Positions 1 to 8,451 of a stretch of DNA of 64,000 nucleotides are shown here, piece after piece (within the stretch, counting starts at the first letter, position 1; each line of letters opens with the position of its first letter). Position numbers and translations under genes: made by a program. The stretch comes from Myxococcales bacterium (GTDB lineage Bacteria > Myxococcota_A > Polyangia > Haliangiales > Haliangiaceae). The DNA lies in contig JADJJK010000031.1 of assembly GCA_016706545.1 (NCBI GenBank), positions 50,408 to 114,407 of the forward strand, read 5' to 3'. The notes under the pieces are model-generated. The model ran no database searches. It was not told where the DNA came from and worked only from the letters and a program-made list of their open reading frames with translations.

Positions 1-179
1 AGCTCTTCGATCGGCTGGCTGCGCGAGGGATAGCTCTTGGCCCAGGTCTCCCAGCCCGCGTGGCGCAGGTGCGCCGCCAGCTTGGCCATGGAGGTGTGCC
101 GCCGCGCCAGCCCGTGCAAGAGCACCACCAGCGGGCGCGGCCCGTCCCCTACTCCGGTCGGATCATGGCGAGAGGTCAT
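1..179 (-). CDS. alpha/beta hydrolase (lipase/esterase-like), N-terminal part only
   Basis: Reading leftward from ATG at 179, 59 codons run off the window edge without a stop. Residues 15-24 read RPLVVLLHGL, the classical beta-strand plus HG oxyanion-hole turn of the alpha/beta hydrolase fold. The residues that follow (HTSMAKLAAHLRHAGWETW) match lipase-like members such as the triacylglycerol-lipase/PGAP1-like group. The catalytic Ser, Asp and His would lie outside the window, so the substrate cannot be judged. Its first 17 bases overlap the end of the upstream acyltransferase gene, so the two are probably translationally coupled and may both handle acyl lipids (inference). Confidence 0.7.
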   Translation of the reverse strand, partial: MTSRHDPTGVGDGPRPLVVLLHGLARRHTSMAKLAAHLRHAGWETWAKSYPSRSQPIEE

Positions 180-1749
180 CCTGGTTCCTGTCTGATGCTG
201 GCGCAGCGTTCGCGACGCCCGCCTCGCTCGTCTCGCCCGCGACGCCCGCCTCGCTCGCCTCGCCCGTCCGCTGGGCCGTCCCTGCGGCCACCGCCTCGGC
301 CACGCGCCGCGGATGCTCGGGGGGAAATAGCAGCGCCAGGTCCGCTGGCCGCACCTGGTTGACCACGCCGATCACCTCGGCGACGAGCTGGGCGCGCTGG
401 GCGCGCAGTCGAACGACCTCCTTGCGGAAGCGCAGCCGCCGCAGCAGCGTGCCCAGCGCGCGCCGCACCAGGCGGAAGCGGTCCAGCACGCGCAGCGTGG
501 CCCAGCCAGAGAGCGGCAGCACGGCGGCGGCCAGGAGTGCCCACTGCCAGCCCACGCGCCAGCCGATCACCAGGACCGCCACGACGTACGACGCCATCGC
601 TAGCAAGAGCCCGATGAGCAGCTTGGTGGTGGCGACCACGTCCTTGCGCGGCGTCAAGCGCTTGCCGGCGATGCGCGCGAACAGCACGGTCGGCAGGTGG
701 AGCGGCGCTCCGGGCGCGGTCATCGGCAGCCAGAATGCCACCAGGCTGACGTGCCGCGCCAGCCGCACGCCGATCTCCAGCTTGGAGAGATCTCTTGCCA
801 GCTCGCGGTCGGTGATGCCCAGTTCGTCCAGCTCCTGCTGGTACGCGCGAACCTTGGTCATGGTGCTGACGACCCTCGGATCGTCGGCCACCTTTGGGTA
901 GGCGGTGTTGAAGCGCCGGGCCAGCTCCACCCGCTCCTCGATGCTGATCTCCTGCGGCTGATACAGGCGACGCACCACGTCGAGCGCGCGCACGGTGTCC
1001 CAGTCTGGCGCGTTGATGGTGAGGCGGCGCAGGGCCAGATCCAGCGAGCTGGTCAACGCGCGCACGCGCTCCGGCGAGTCCAGCGCCGAGCCGGCGGCGG
1101 CGCTCGCCGCGGGCTCGGGCGCCGCGTCGGGCTTGGGCGCTGCCGGGAGCTTCGCGCCTCCGGCCGCCGCCAGCAGCGAGGCCTCCAGCGCCGCCTCGTC
1201 GGCGCCGTCTATCACGATCGGCTCGGCGTACTGCACCATGACGCGGCTGCGGAAGCGCTTGGGGTGGATGAAGGTCAGCCCGCAAGGGACGATGGACACG
1301 GGGCCCTTGCAGTGCGCGGCGCCGCCCAGCGCCAGCCTCGCGGCGCCGGTCTTGAGCTTGGCCAGCTCCGAGCGGTCGTGGGACAGCCCCTCGGGGAAGA
1401 TCCCGATGGCGCCGCCGCCACCGAGCACCTGGAACATCGCGGTGAACGCGGCGTCGTTGTCGACCTTGCCGCTGCCATGATCGTCCCGGCGCGCCACCGG
1501 CACCGCCCCGACCCCGCGCAGCACCATGCGCAAGAGTCGGCTGGAGAACAGGGTGTCCTTGGCTGCGAAATGAACCTTTCGCCCACACGTGGTGATGATG
1601 AGGACTGGATCGATCAAAGAGTTGGGGTGGTTGCCTGCAAAGATCACCGGGCCAGTCACCGGCACATGCTCCAGCCCGACCACCTCGACCTGCCGGAAAA
1701 AGACTCTGGTGATGAGGCCGAGAAACCATTGAAGCACTCGGTACGTCAT
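163..1749 (-). CDS. 1-acyl-glycerol-3-phosphate acyltransferase family protein (PlsC/SCT1-like)
   Basis: This 528-residue protein has the LPLAT acyltransferase signature. NHPNSLID at 40-47 is motif I, with five rather than four residues between His41 and Asp47, as in the HxNxxxD form of SCT1/GAT-like acyltransferases. FPEG at 118-121 is motif III. The acyltransferase domain covers about residues 15-190. The rest is an A/P-rich linker, a helical region, and two hydrophobic segments near 375-430 that should anchor the protein in the inner membrane; the C-terminus is low complexity. The expected reaction is transfer of an acyl group to glycerol-3-phosphate, DHAP or lysophosphatidate. It is longer than plain PlsC (about 240 residues), so the exact acceptor is uncertain. 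It overlaps the downstream hydrolase by 17 bp. Confidence 0.82.
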   Translation of the reverse strand: MTYRVLQWFLGLITRVFFRQVEVVGLEHVPVTGPVIFAGNHPNSLIDPVLIITTCGRKVHFAAKDTLFSSRLLRMVLRGVGAVPVARRDDHGSGKVDNDAAFTAMFQVLGGGGAIGIFPEGLSHDRSELAKLKTGAARLALGGAAHCKGPVSIVPCGLTFIHPKRFRSRVMVQYAEPIVIDGADEAALEASLLAAAGGAKLPAAPKPDAAPEPAASAAAGSALDSPERVRALTSSLDLALRRLTINAPDWDTVRALDVVRRLYQPQEISIEERVELARRFNTAYPKVADDPRVVSTMTKVRAYQQELDELGITDRELARDLSKLEIGVRLARHVSLVAFWLPMTAPGAPLHLPTVLFARIAGKRLTPRKDVVATTKLLIGLLLAMASYVVAVLVIGWRVGWQWALLAAAVLPLSGWATLRVLDRFRLVRRALGTLLRRLRFRKEVVRLRAQRAQLVAEVIGVVNQVRPADLALLFPPEHPRRVAEAVAAGTAQRTGEASEAGVAGETSEAGVANAAPASDRNQDDLSP

Positions 1750-1878
1750 CTGCGTCGATCCTACTGCGAATCACCAGCCAGCCACAGCGCCGCTGGGGGC
1801 AGCTTGCAAAGAAGTGTGTCGGTCGCCTTGTCCGCTTGCGTCATTGTCTGAGGCGGGCCGGGTCCTGTGGGCCGCGCC

Positions 1879-1912
1879 GGTCGGCACGGTCGGCACGGTC
1901 GGCACGGTCGGC
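1879..1912. repeat. short tandem repeat, 9-bp unit GTCGGCACG
   Basis: Three perfect copies of GTCGGCACG followed by a partial one lie in the gap between the divergent acyltransferase and vault-protein genes. They are read through by the upstream extension of the vault reading frame (a VGT repeat), which is one reason the ATG at 1964 is preferred as that gene's start. Confidence 0.8.
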
Positions 1913-1963
1913 CGGGGACTTCGTCCGGCAGCGGCCGTCCCGGGCTGCTATACCCAGCGGGCG

Positions 1964-4522
1964 ATGGATGATCGAAACAACAAACGGGATCTTGTGCTCG
2001 CGCCTAGCGAGTATGCGTACATGCAGGACGTCACCAAGGGGATCGTGAAGACGTATACCGGCCCCACGGTGATAAACCCGACCGCGCAGGAGCGGCCGGT
2101 GGTGTTTCAGCCAGGGCGCAAGATCTTTGAGCCATGCTCCCTCGAGCAAGCGGTGCAGCAGATCGCGATCGCCCCCGAGGGCTACTACCTCATCCTCAAG
2201 AACCCCTCGATCAAGGATGACCATCCAAACCCAGGCGGCGTCTATCCGTCGCCGGATCTGGAGGTGGGGCGCAAGATCAACATCACCGGGCCGTGCGCGT
2301 TCGCGCTGTGGCCGGGGCAGATGGTCAAGCTGGTGCAAGGCCACCACCTGCGCTCCAACCAGTACCTCCTGGTCCGCATCTACAACGAGGACGAGGCCCG
2401 CAAGAACTGGGGCAAGGCGATCATCAAGCCGGCGGCGTCGGAGGGCGACGCTGCTGCCTCGGCGCCTGCGCCAGCGCGCGCGCCGGCTGACCTGACGGTG
2501 GGCAAGCTGCTCATCATCAAGGGCACCGAGGTCTCGTTCTACATCCCGCCGACCGGCGTGGGCGTGGTGCCGGACGAGGCCGGCAACTGGGTGCGCGACG
2601 CGCTCACCCTCGAGCGGCTGGAGTACTGCATCCTCGTCGATCAGAACGGCAAGAAGCGCTACGAGCGCGGGCCGCAGGTGGTGTTCCCCGAGCCCACCGA
2701 GGCGTTCCTCACCAAGGACGGCGCGCGCAAGTTCCGCGCGGTCGAGCTCAACGAGATCCAGGGCCTGCACGTCAAGGTGATCGCGCCGTACGCGGAGCAC
2801 GGCCGCGACTACAAGGAAGGGGATGAGCTGTTCATCACCGGCAAGGAGACCGCGATCTACTTCCCGCGCGAGGAGCACTCGCTGGTGCGCTACGACGGGC
2901 GCGAGAAGCACTTCGCGGTGGCGGTGCCAGCCGGCGAGGGGCGGTACGTGATGAACCGCAAGACCGGCGCCATCCGCATGGTGCATGGGCCGGCCATGCT
3001 GCTGCCCAACCCGGTGGATGAGGTGATCGTGCGCCGGGTGCTCGGCGACCGCGAGTGCATGACCTGGTACCCGGGGAACGTCGACGCGCTGGCGTACAAC
3101 CGCTCGCTGCGCCAGCTCGACGACGGCGGCGGTCGCATCGGCGCGGTGTCCGAGGGCGAGGTGCAGAAGCAGAAGGGCCAGCGCGCCGCGGTGGCCCAGC
3201 AGGTGGCGATGGGCCCCGGCGCCGCAGAGGCAGCGGCGGCCGGACAGGCGCTGGACCGCAGCAACTCGTATACCCGGCCGCGCACGCTCATCTTCAACAC
3301 CAAGTACGAGGGTGTGCCCTCGATGTCGGTGTGGGTTGGCTACGCGGTGCTGGTGGTGGACAAGCAGGGCCACCGCCGGGTGGAGCAGGGGCCCAAGAAC
3401 CTCCTGCTCGAATACGACGAGACGCTGGAGGTGGTGCAGCTCTCCACCGGCACGCCCAAGACCTCGGACCGGCTGGTGGAGACCGTGTTCCTGCGCGTGC
3501 TCAACAACAAGGTGAGCGATCGCTGCATCGTCGAGACCGCGGATCACGTGGCGGTGACGCTCGGCTACTCCATGCGGGTGAGCTTCGAGGGCGAGCCTCT
3601 GCGCTGGTTCGAGGTGGAGAACTACGTCAAGTTCCTCTGCGACCACGTGCGCTCCGTGCTCAAGGGCGCGGTCAAGAAGCACAACATCGAGTACTTCTAC
3701 GCGCAGTCGGTGGAGATCATCCGCGACACCATCCTGGGCAAGGCCAGCGAGCCGGACGGTGGGGCCGCCGGGGCCAGCAAGGCCGGCGACGGCGCCGACA
3801 AGGTGCCGCGCTCGGGCATGAAGTTCGCCGAGAACGGCATGCGCATCACCGACATCGAGATCCTCGAGGTGCAGATCGACCACGAGCAGATCTCCGAGCT
3901 GCTGGGCGAGGCGCAGCACGAGGCGGTGGCGGCCAACGTCGCGCTCCTGCGCGCGCGGCGCAGCCTGGACATGACGGAGAAGCGCGAGGCCATCGCCCGC
4001 GGCGAGGCGGAGGCGCGGGCCGAGACCGCGCGCCGCCTGGCCGAGCTGGAGGTGGCGGCCACCTCCGACCGGCTGCGGGTGGCCCTCGCCAGCGCGCAGT
4101 CCGAGCTGGAGCACGCCGAGGCGCAGAAGGCGACCGCGGCGGCGCGCAACGCCGTCACCGACACCGACCACGCCGCGGAGCTCGCCCGTCAGCGCAGCGC
4201 CAGCGAGCTGCAGACCGAGTTCGCGACCGCGCAGCAGAAGCTGGTGCTGGAGGCGATGAAGGCCGAGGTCGAGGCCGCGGTGCAGCGCTTTGGCGCCGCG
4301 CAGTCCGGCTTCAGCGAGGCGCTGCTGGCGCTGTCCAACCAGGAGGTGCTGGCCAAGGTGGCCGAGGCCATGAGCGTGCAGGCCTTCGTCGGCGGCAAGA
4401 CCTTGACCGACGTCATCGACAAGGTGTTCGCCGGCTCGCCGCTCGCCGGGCTGATGGACCGGGTCAAGAGCCGGGTCGCCAGCGGCAGCAATGGGGAGAG
4501 CCTGACCTTGCCCAACGGCTAG
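1964..4522 (+). CDS. bacterial major vault protein (MVP) homologue
   Basis: 852 residues from ATG 1964; the frame is open further upstream but only through repeat DNA. MVP is the sole structural protein of the eukaryotic vault particle. The architecture here follows MVP: N-terminal beta-rich repeats (start RDLVLAPSEYAYMQD, then PTAQERPVVF), a shoulder domain around 505-650 and a long Ala/Glu-rich helix around 655-790 matching the cap-helix. In the shoulder, IVETADHVAVTLGY (Glu524-His528 is ETADH) corresponds to ITIETADHARLQLQLAYNW of mammalian MVP, and the following SVEIIRDTILG and FAENGMRITDIEILEV segments match RIIRTAVFG and FPQNGLVVSSVDV. Length is close to animal MVP (about 860-890). It is monocistronic, convergent with a cytochrome gene. 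No vPARP or TEP1 homologue is adjacent. Whether it forms a barrel cannot be seen from sequence. Confidence 0.88.
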   Translation: MDDRNNKRDLVLAPSEYAYMQDVTKGIVKTYTGPTVINPTAQERPVVFQPGRKIFEPCSLEQAVQQIAIAPEGYYLILKNPSIKDDHPNPGGVYPSPDLEVGRKINITGPCAFALWPGQMVKLVQGHHLRSNQYLLVRIYNEDEARKNWGKAIIKPAASEGDAAASAPAPARAPADLTVGKLLIIKGTEVSFYIPPTGVGVVPDEAGNWVRDALTLERLEYCILVDQNGKKRYERGPQVVFPEPTEAFLTKDGARKFRAVELNEIQGLHVKVIAPYAEHGRDYKEGDELFITGKETAIYFPREEHSLVRYDGREKHFAVAVPAGEGRYVMNRKTGAIRMVHGPAMLLPNPVDEVIVRRVLGDRECMTWYPGNVDALAYNRSLRQLDDGGGRIGAVSEGEVQKQKGQRAAVAQQVAMGPGAAEAAAAGQALDRSNSYTRPRTLIFNTKYEGVPSMSVWVGYAVLVVDKQGHRRVEQGPKNLLLEYDETLEVVQLSTGTPKTSDRLVETVFLRVLNNKVSDRCIVETADHVAVTLGYSMRVSFEGEPLRWFEVENYVKFLCDHVRSVLKGAVKKHNIEYFYAQSVEIIRDTILGKASEPDGGAAGASKAGDGADKVPRSGMKFAENGMRITDIEILEVQIDHEQISELLGEAQHEAVAANVALLRARRSLDMTEKREAIARGEAEARAETARRLAELEVAATSDRLRVALASAQSELEHAEAQKATAAARNAVTDTDHAAELARQRSASELQTEFATAQQKLVLEAMKAEVEAAVQRFGAAQSGFSEALLALSNQEVLAKVAEAMSVQAFVGGKTLTDVIDKVFAGSPLAGLMDRVKSRVASGSNGESLTLPNG

Positions 4523-4638
4523 CGTCGGGACGGCGTGCGTCGGCTGCGGCAGCGTGCGTCGGCCGCGGCGGTGCGCGCGCGCGGTGGCGCGCGCGGCTTG
4601 CAGCCCACTGCAGCCCGCCGTGGCCACCGGCCGCTGGC

Positions 4639-5892
4639 TCACCGCCCGGGAAGTCGCGCGGTGCCGGAGCTAACCGGGACACGGACGAGCGACTCGGGCA
4701 ACCCACGCTCGCGCGCGTCATCGAGCGGCAGGCGATGCAGCTCGAGGGACCAGTCGACCGCGGTGGGTTGGGGAGCGGCTCCGGCCGGGGCGGCGAAGAC
4801 CACGCGCCGACGCCATGGCCGAGCGGCCCGCGCCGGCACCCGGGTGTCCTCAACCTCGCCGAGCAGGTGGCCGCGCGCGTCGTCGGTGATGGTGAGGGCG
4901 AAGTCGCGGCGCAGCAGCTCGGTGTGCTGCTGGTCGCCGAGCCGGATGGTGAGCACCGCCTCGCGAAACATGTCGCCGGTCGGGAAGGCGTGCCCGATGG
5001 CGCCCGGCGTCACCGTCACCGTCACCTCGACCTTGTCGCCGCGCCGCCGAGCGCTCGCCTTCACGATCACCGCGCTCGCCATGAACGCTCGATCCTCGAA
5101 GGTCCGAAATGCGTGGTCGCGGTGCGCGCGCGGACGATCTGCCGAGCTGCGCTCGCCTGCGATCTGCGGCATGTGGCAGGCCTGGCAGGGCTTGCCGGAG
5201 TGGCGGCTCTGCTCCCACTCACGCAGCGTGTTCTGCAGCGGTCGCCCCGGGTGATACCGCGGTCGGCGGCCGGGCTCCGGGGCCGGAAAATTGAACTGGT
5301 GGCAGGATCCGCAGAACGCGCTGGTGGCGAGCCGAGCATCGCTCGCGGCGGCGTGGTCGGAGTCGCCGCGGCCACGCACGCCGAGCACCCGGCCGCCTCG
5401 CACGTGGCATACCGCGCAGTCGATGCCGCGCCCGGCGAGGGTGGCTGCGAGCACACGGCTGGCGGAGTCTTCGCCCGCAGGCTCCTGCACCAGCGGCGCA
5501 TGGCAGCGACGGCAGAACGGCTCCGGCGTGAGCTTGTACTCAGCCTGGAAGATGACGTCGGTCCACGAGCGAGCGTGGGCTGAGCTTGCCCACTCGGCGG
5601 CGATCTCGGCGTGACATGGCGCGCAGTCCTCGACGCCCACGCCGCTGAGCCCGCGGGGCGCGGGGCCGTGCGAGACCGGCCCACCGGCGCTGGGGAACAG
5701 GTCGAGGAGGCGCAGGCGCGCATCCGAAGCTGCCGCCATGCCAGGTGCCGGAGGGCTCGCCGCAGGGGGGCCTGCCGGGGCTGGCTGACCCGCTGGCCTC
5801 GCCTGCACCAGGCCCCAGCGCAGCACGGCGAACGCGATCATGCCGAGGCCAAGGCCCGCCCAGCGTGAGGGCGCTCGGGACCTGCTCATCAC
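4639..5892 (-). CDS. pentahaem c-type cytochrome (cytochrome c554-like)
   Basis: 417 residues. An N-terminal hydrophobic segment (about 11-30) should export or anchor the protein, followed by a Pro/Ala linker. Five CXXCH haem-binding motifs are visible: CAPCH 90-94, CRRCH 127-131, CAVCH 159-163, CGSCH 194-198 and CQACH 236-240. Spacing and context (CAPCHAEIAAEW, CGSCHQF) resemble the cytochrome c554 / multihaem cytochrome family. Residues about 260-417 form a beta-rich C-terminal domain without haem motifs. It presumably transfers electrons in the periplasm; the partner is unknown. It ends convergently with the vault gene and starts 4 bp after the end of the neighbouring lipoprotein gene on the same strand. 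Confidence 0.85.
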   Translation of the reverse strand: MMSRSRAPSRWAGLGLGMIAFAVLRWGLVQARPAGQPAPAGPPAASPPAPGMAAASDARLRLLDLFPSAGGPVSHGPAPRGLSGVGVEDCAPCHAEIAAEWASSAHARSWTDVIFQAEYKLTPEPFCRRCHAPLVQEPAGEDSASRVLAATLAGRGIDCAVCHVRGGRVLGVRGRGDSDHAAASDARLATSAFCGSCHQFNFPAPEPGRRPRYHPGRPLQNTLREWEQSRHSGKPCQACHMPQIAGERSSADRPRAHRDHAFRTFEDRAFMASAVIVKASARRRGDKVEVTVTVTPGAIGHAFPTGDMFREAVLTIRLGDQQHTELLRRDFALTITDDARGHLLGEVEDTRVPARAARPWRRRVVFAAPAGAAPQPTAVDWSLELHRLPLDDARERGLPESLVRVPVSSGTARLPGR

Positions 5893-5896
5893 GTCC

Positions 5897-7057
5897 TCAT
5901 GGCCTTGTGGCGCTGCCCTCGCCCCACGGCTTCACTTCGCGCTGCCGCAGGTCAGGATCGCAGGCCTCGTCGGACCACGGATCGAGGCACGGCAGGAGCT
6001 GGATGAAGTCGAGCGCGCGAACGCCCGCCGGCCTGGCCAGATCCCTGAACAGCACGATCGACTCGCGCACCGGCGGCTCACGCTCGCGCCATCGCTCCAC
6101 GGACCAGGTCGCGAGGTCGAGGAAGAACGAGGGCTCGACGTCGACGTTGGCGTCATCGTCGCCGTCGTCGTCGCCGTCGCCGTCGTCGGGGGACCCGCCG
6201 CTCCACAGGTACAGGAGCTGGCGGTGCTCGGTGGTGACCTGGGGGCGCTTGGGCCCGGGCTTCTTGCTCGCCACCCGCGAGGACACCACCTCCAGATACG
6301 CATCGAGCTGGTCATCGACGTCGAGCTTCGCCACGAACCAGTGGCGGAGCCGCAGGTCGCATCCGGCCTCAGCCAGCGGCATCAGCTGGACGCTGGGCCC
6401 TTGGCCGCCAGGCTGCGCGGCGCCTGGGAAGCGCGCGTGGACAATGCCATGGGCGCGGCACGCGGGGTTGAGCGCCACCTCCTCCGGCGTCGGGCAGCTC
6501 GCCGGGGGCGCCGCGCCGGTGCAGCCTTCGTACAGCGGGGACTCGTACAGCGCGTAGACCTCCTGCTGCCCCGCCTGGTCCGGGGTGGCGAGGATGTGCC
6601 GCAAGGTCACCGGCGCGTCGCGCCTGCGACGGACCTCGTTCACCAGGGCGAGCTTCCGCTCCTCCGACAGCGGCTCGCGCTGCGTGAGCGCCTCGATCCG
6701 GTCCGGAAACATCTGCTCGATGTCTCGACCGGTCCCTGCGCCTCCGTAGAAGGGGACCTTGGGACTCGCCGGTGAGCCCGGAGGGGCGGACGGCGATGCG
6801 GACGGCGATGCATTCGCGGCTCCGGGGGCGCGGGCCGCGCCGGCCGGACTCTCCGCTGCGCCGGCCCCGGGAGCCGCGGCTACGCTGGAACCCGCGGCTG
6901 GCGGCGCCAGCGCGACGCCCGCCGCAGGCGACGCGCTTTTCGGCGAAGCCGGCGCCGTCTTCGGCACGTCCGCGACCTTCGGCGGCGCCGCCGCCTGCTT
7001 CCCTGCGTCGCAAGCCCAGGTGACCGTGAGCGCCGCGAGCATCGCAGCGCGCCTCAT
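5897..7057 (-). CDS. lipoprotein of a locally triplicated family (copy A)
   Basis: 386 residues from ATG 7057, which overlaps the previous gene's stop as ATGA. The signal peptide MRRAAMLAALTVTWACDAG ends in a lipobox-like sequence with Cys16. A long Ala/Pro/Ser linker precedes a conserved domain with VRRRRDAPVTLRHIL and VYALYESPLYEGC. These align by eye with copy B (7054-8322, VYAIYEYSVYEDC) and copy C (11309-12499, VIAMYETSLYEEC). Asp-rich loops such as GDGDDDGDDDANVD suggest a calcium-binding FG-GAP-like stretch. Function unknown; probably inner-face outer-membrane or periplasmic. Confidence 0.75.
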   Translation of the reverse strand: MRRAAMLAALTVTWACDAGKQAAAPPKVADVPKTAPASPKSASPAAGVALAPPAAGSSVAAAPGAGAAESPAGAARAPGAANASPSASPSAPPGSPASPKVPFYGGAGTGRDIEQMFPDRIEALTQREPLSEERKLALVNEVRRRRDAPVTLRHILATPDQAGQQEVYALYESPLYEGCTGAAPPASCPTPEEVALNPACRAHGIVHARFPGAAQPGGQGPSVQLMPLAEAGCDLRLRHWFVAKLDVDDQLDAYLEVVSSRVASKKPGPKRPQVTTEHRQLLYLWSGGSPDDGDGDDDGDDDANVDVEPSFFLDLATWSVERWREREPPVRESIVLFRDLARPAGVRALDFIQLLPCLDPWSDEACDPDLRQREVKPWGEGSATRP

Positions 7058-8322
7058 GGCGTCTCCTCCCACGGGCGCTTGAGCGGGGGCTCGCCGTGGA
7101 GGACCCAGCCGTCGAGCTCGCCATCGTAGAGGTACCAGATCCGCTCCCGCATCTCTGGCACGCAGTACTCCTCCACTCCCCACATCGTGAAGTCCTCTGT
7201 GCCCTCCGCCAGATCTACGATGCACCTGCCGATGGCCACCAGGTCAGCGTGCCCATCTCGGTCGAGGTCGCGCATCCGCACCTCCGCATCCGGGATGTGG
7301 CCCTGCAGCTCCAGCCCCTCGCCAGCGGGTCCGACGATGAGGACGTTTCGCCGGCGCATCACATCCTCCACGTCGATGTCGTCGGTGAAGCGCCCGCGTA
7401 CGTTCCTCACCGAGGGCCGCGCCGAGGTCACGTCCAGGTACAGCTCCTGCTCTCGATCTCCGTCCACGTCGTCCACGAAGAACTGGGCCAGGGTCTGAAG
7501 CTCGCAGTCGATCTCCGGCAGCGGCAGCGACAGGACCCGGAGCGCTCCTTCTTCCCCCAGCACCTTGTCGGCCGGCGCAGGCGAGAACGTCGCGTACACC
7601 GCGCCGTACTTGCGGCACTCACGGCCAGGGCGGATCTGCTTGTACAGATAGCGGTCACTGTTGCTGTCCTCCTCGTCATGGTGAGGGTTTGTCCCTGTGA
7701 CGACCGAGACCGGCTCCTCCAGACAGGCGCTGCGGCCGTCCTGGCGCGACGCGGCGCTCTTCACGCAGTCCTCGTACACGCTGTACTCGTAGATCGCGTA
7801 GACGTCTTTGCCGCCGTCAGACCGAGGGACCCCGATGAAGTCTCGCAGGGCGATGGGCGCGCTCGCGACGTCGCGGAGCTGGTAGCGGATCCGTCGCTGC
7901 ATCTTGTCCGTCACGGCTTCGCCGTTGCCGCTGGTGTGCCGGCGTGGAAACTGCTTCGCGAGCGGATCCGGCGCGGGTGCTTGCGGCGCGGCGTCCTTTG
8001 CGGCGGCGCCCGACGCTGCGCCGGCGCCTGCCTCGCTCACGGCTGTCGCGGCGGCTGTTGCTCCGGCCGTTGCGCCGGCCGTTGCTCCGGCTGTTGCGCC
8101 GGCCGGGGGCTGCGTGGCCGGGCTGGCTGGCTTCTGCGCCTGCCTGGCTGCCTCACCGCGAGGGACCGCCGACCGCTCGGTAGCCGCGGGGGAGGCGGCG
8201 GCGCTGCGCCCTCTCTCGTCTGTCACCGCGGTCTTGCCCTCGCTGGGACCCTTGCCCTTGCACGCTGGCACCAGCACAGCGCAGGCCATCACCACCATGT
8301 GTGTCTTGCACATGCGCGTCAT
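7054..8322 (-). CDS. lipoprotein of a locally triplicated family (copy B)
   Basis: 422 residues. The signal peptide ends in LVPAC with lipidated Cys21. After a 90-residue Ala/Thr/Gly repeat linker (AGATAGATAGATA) comes the family domain: TDKMQRRIRYQLRDV, DVYAIYEYSVYEDC, then two Asp-rich loops DVDGDREQELYLDV and DLDRDGHADLV that look like FG-GAP/VCBS calcium loops. Cysteines are conserved with copy C. The gene overlaps copy A by 4 bp (ATGA), so A and B are one transcription unit. No enzymatic motif is visible; function unknown. Confidence 0.78.
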   Translation of the reverse strand: MTRMCKTHMVVMACAVLVPACKGKGPSEGKTAVTDERGRSAAASPAATERSAVPRGEAARQAQKPASPATQPPAGATAGATAGATAGATAAATAVSEAGAGAASGAAAKDAAPQAPAPDPLAKQFPRRHTSGNGEAVTDKMQRRIRYQLRDVASAPIALRDFIGVPRSDGGKDVYAIYEYSVYEDCVKSAASRQDGRSACLEEPVSVVTGTNPHHDEEDSNSDRYLYKQIRPGRECRKYGAVYATFSPAPADKVLGEEGALRVLSLPLPEIDCELQTLAQFFVDDVDGDREQELYLDVTSARPSVRNVRGRFTDDIDVEDVMRRRNVLIVGPAGEGLELQGHIPDAEVRMRDLDRDGHADLVAIGRCIVDLAEGTEDFTMWGVEEYCVPEMRERIWYLYDGELDGWVLHGEPPLKRPWEETP

Positions 8323-8451
8323 CTACGCCCTCCATGCGGCTCCCTCGCCGCGCCTTCAGCCTAGCATGGAGCAGCATGGAGCAGCCACGTGGCGGTGCGC
8401 GCTCTCCGCGGGGCGAACGTGATAGCTGATGGCGTGAGGCGCCAAGCGGCG

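Noticed and set aside
1841..4642. Long minus-strand reading frame (about 930 codons) opposite the vault gene
   Set aside because: High G+C leaves stops rare; the plus-strand product matches MVP throughout, the minus one is His/Leu/Arg-rich with no family pattern.
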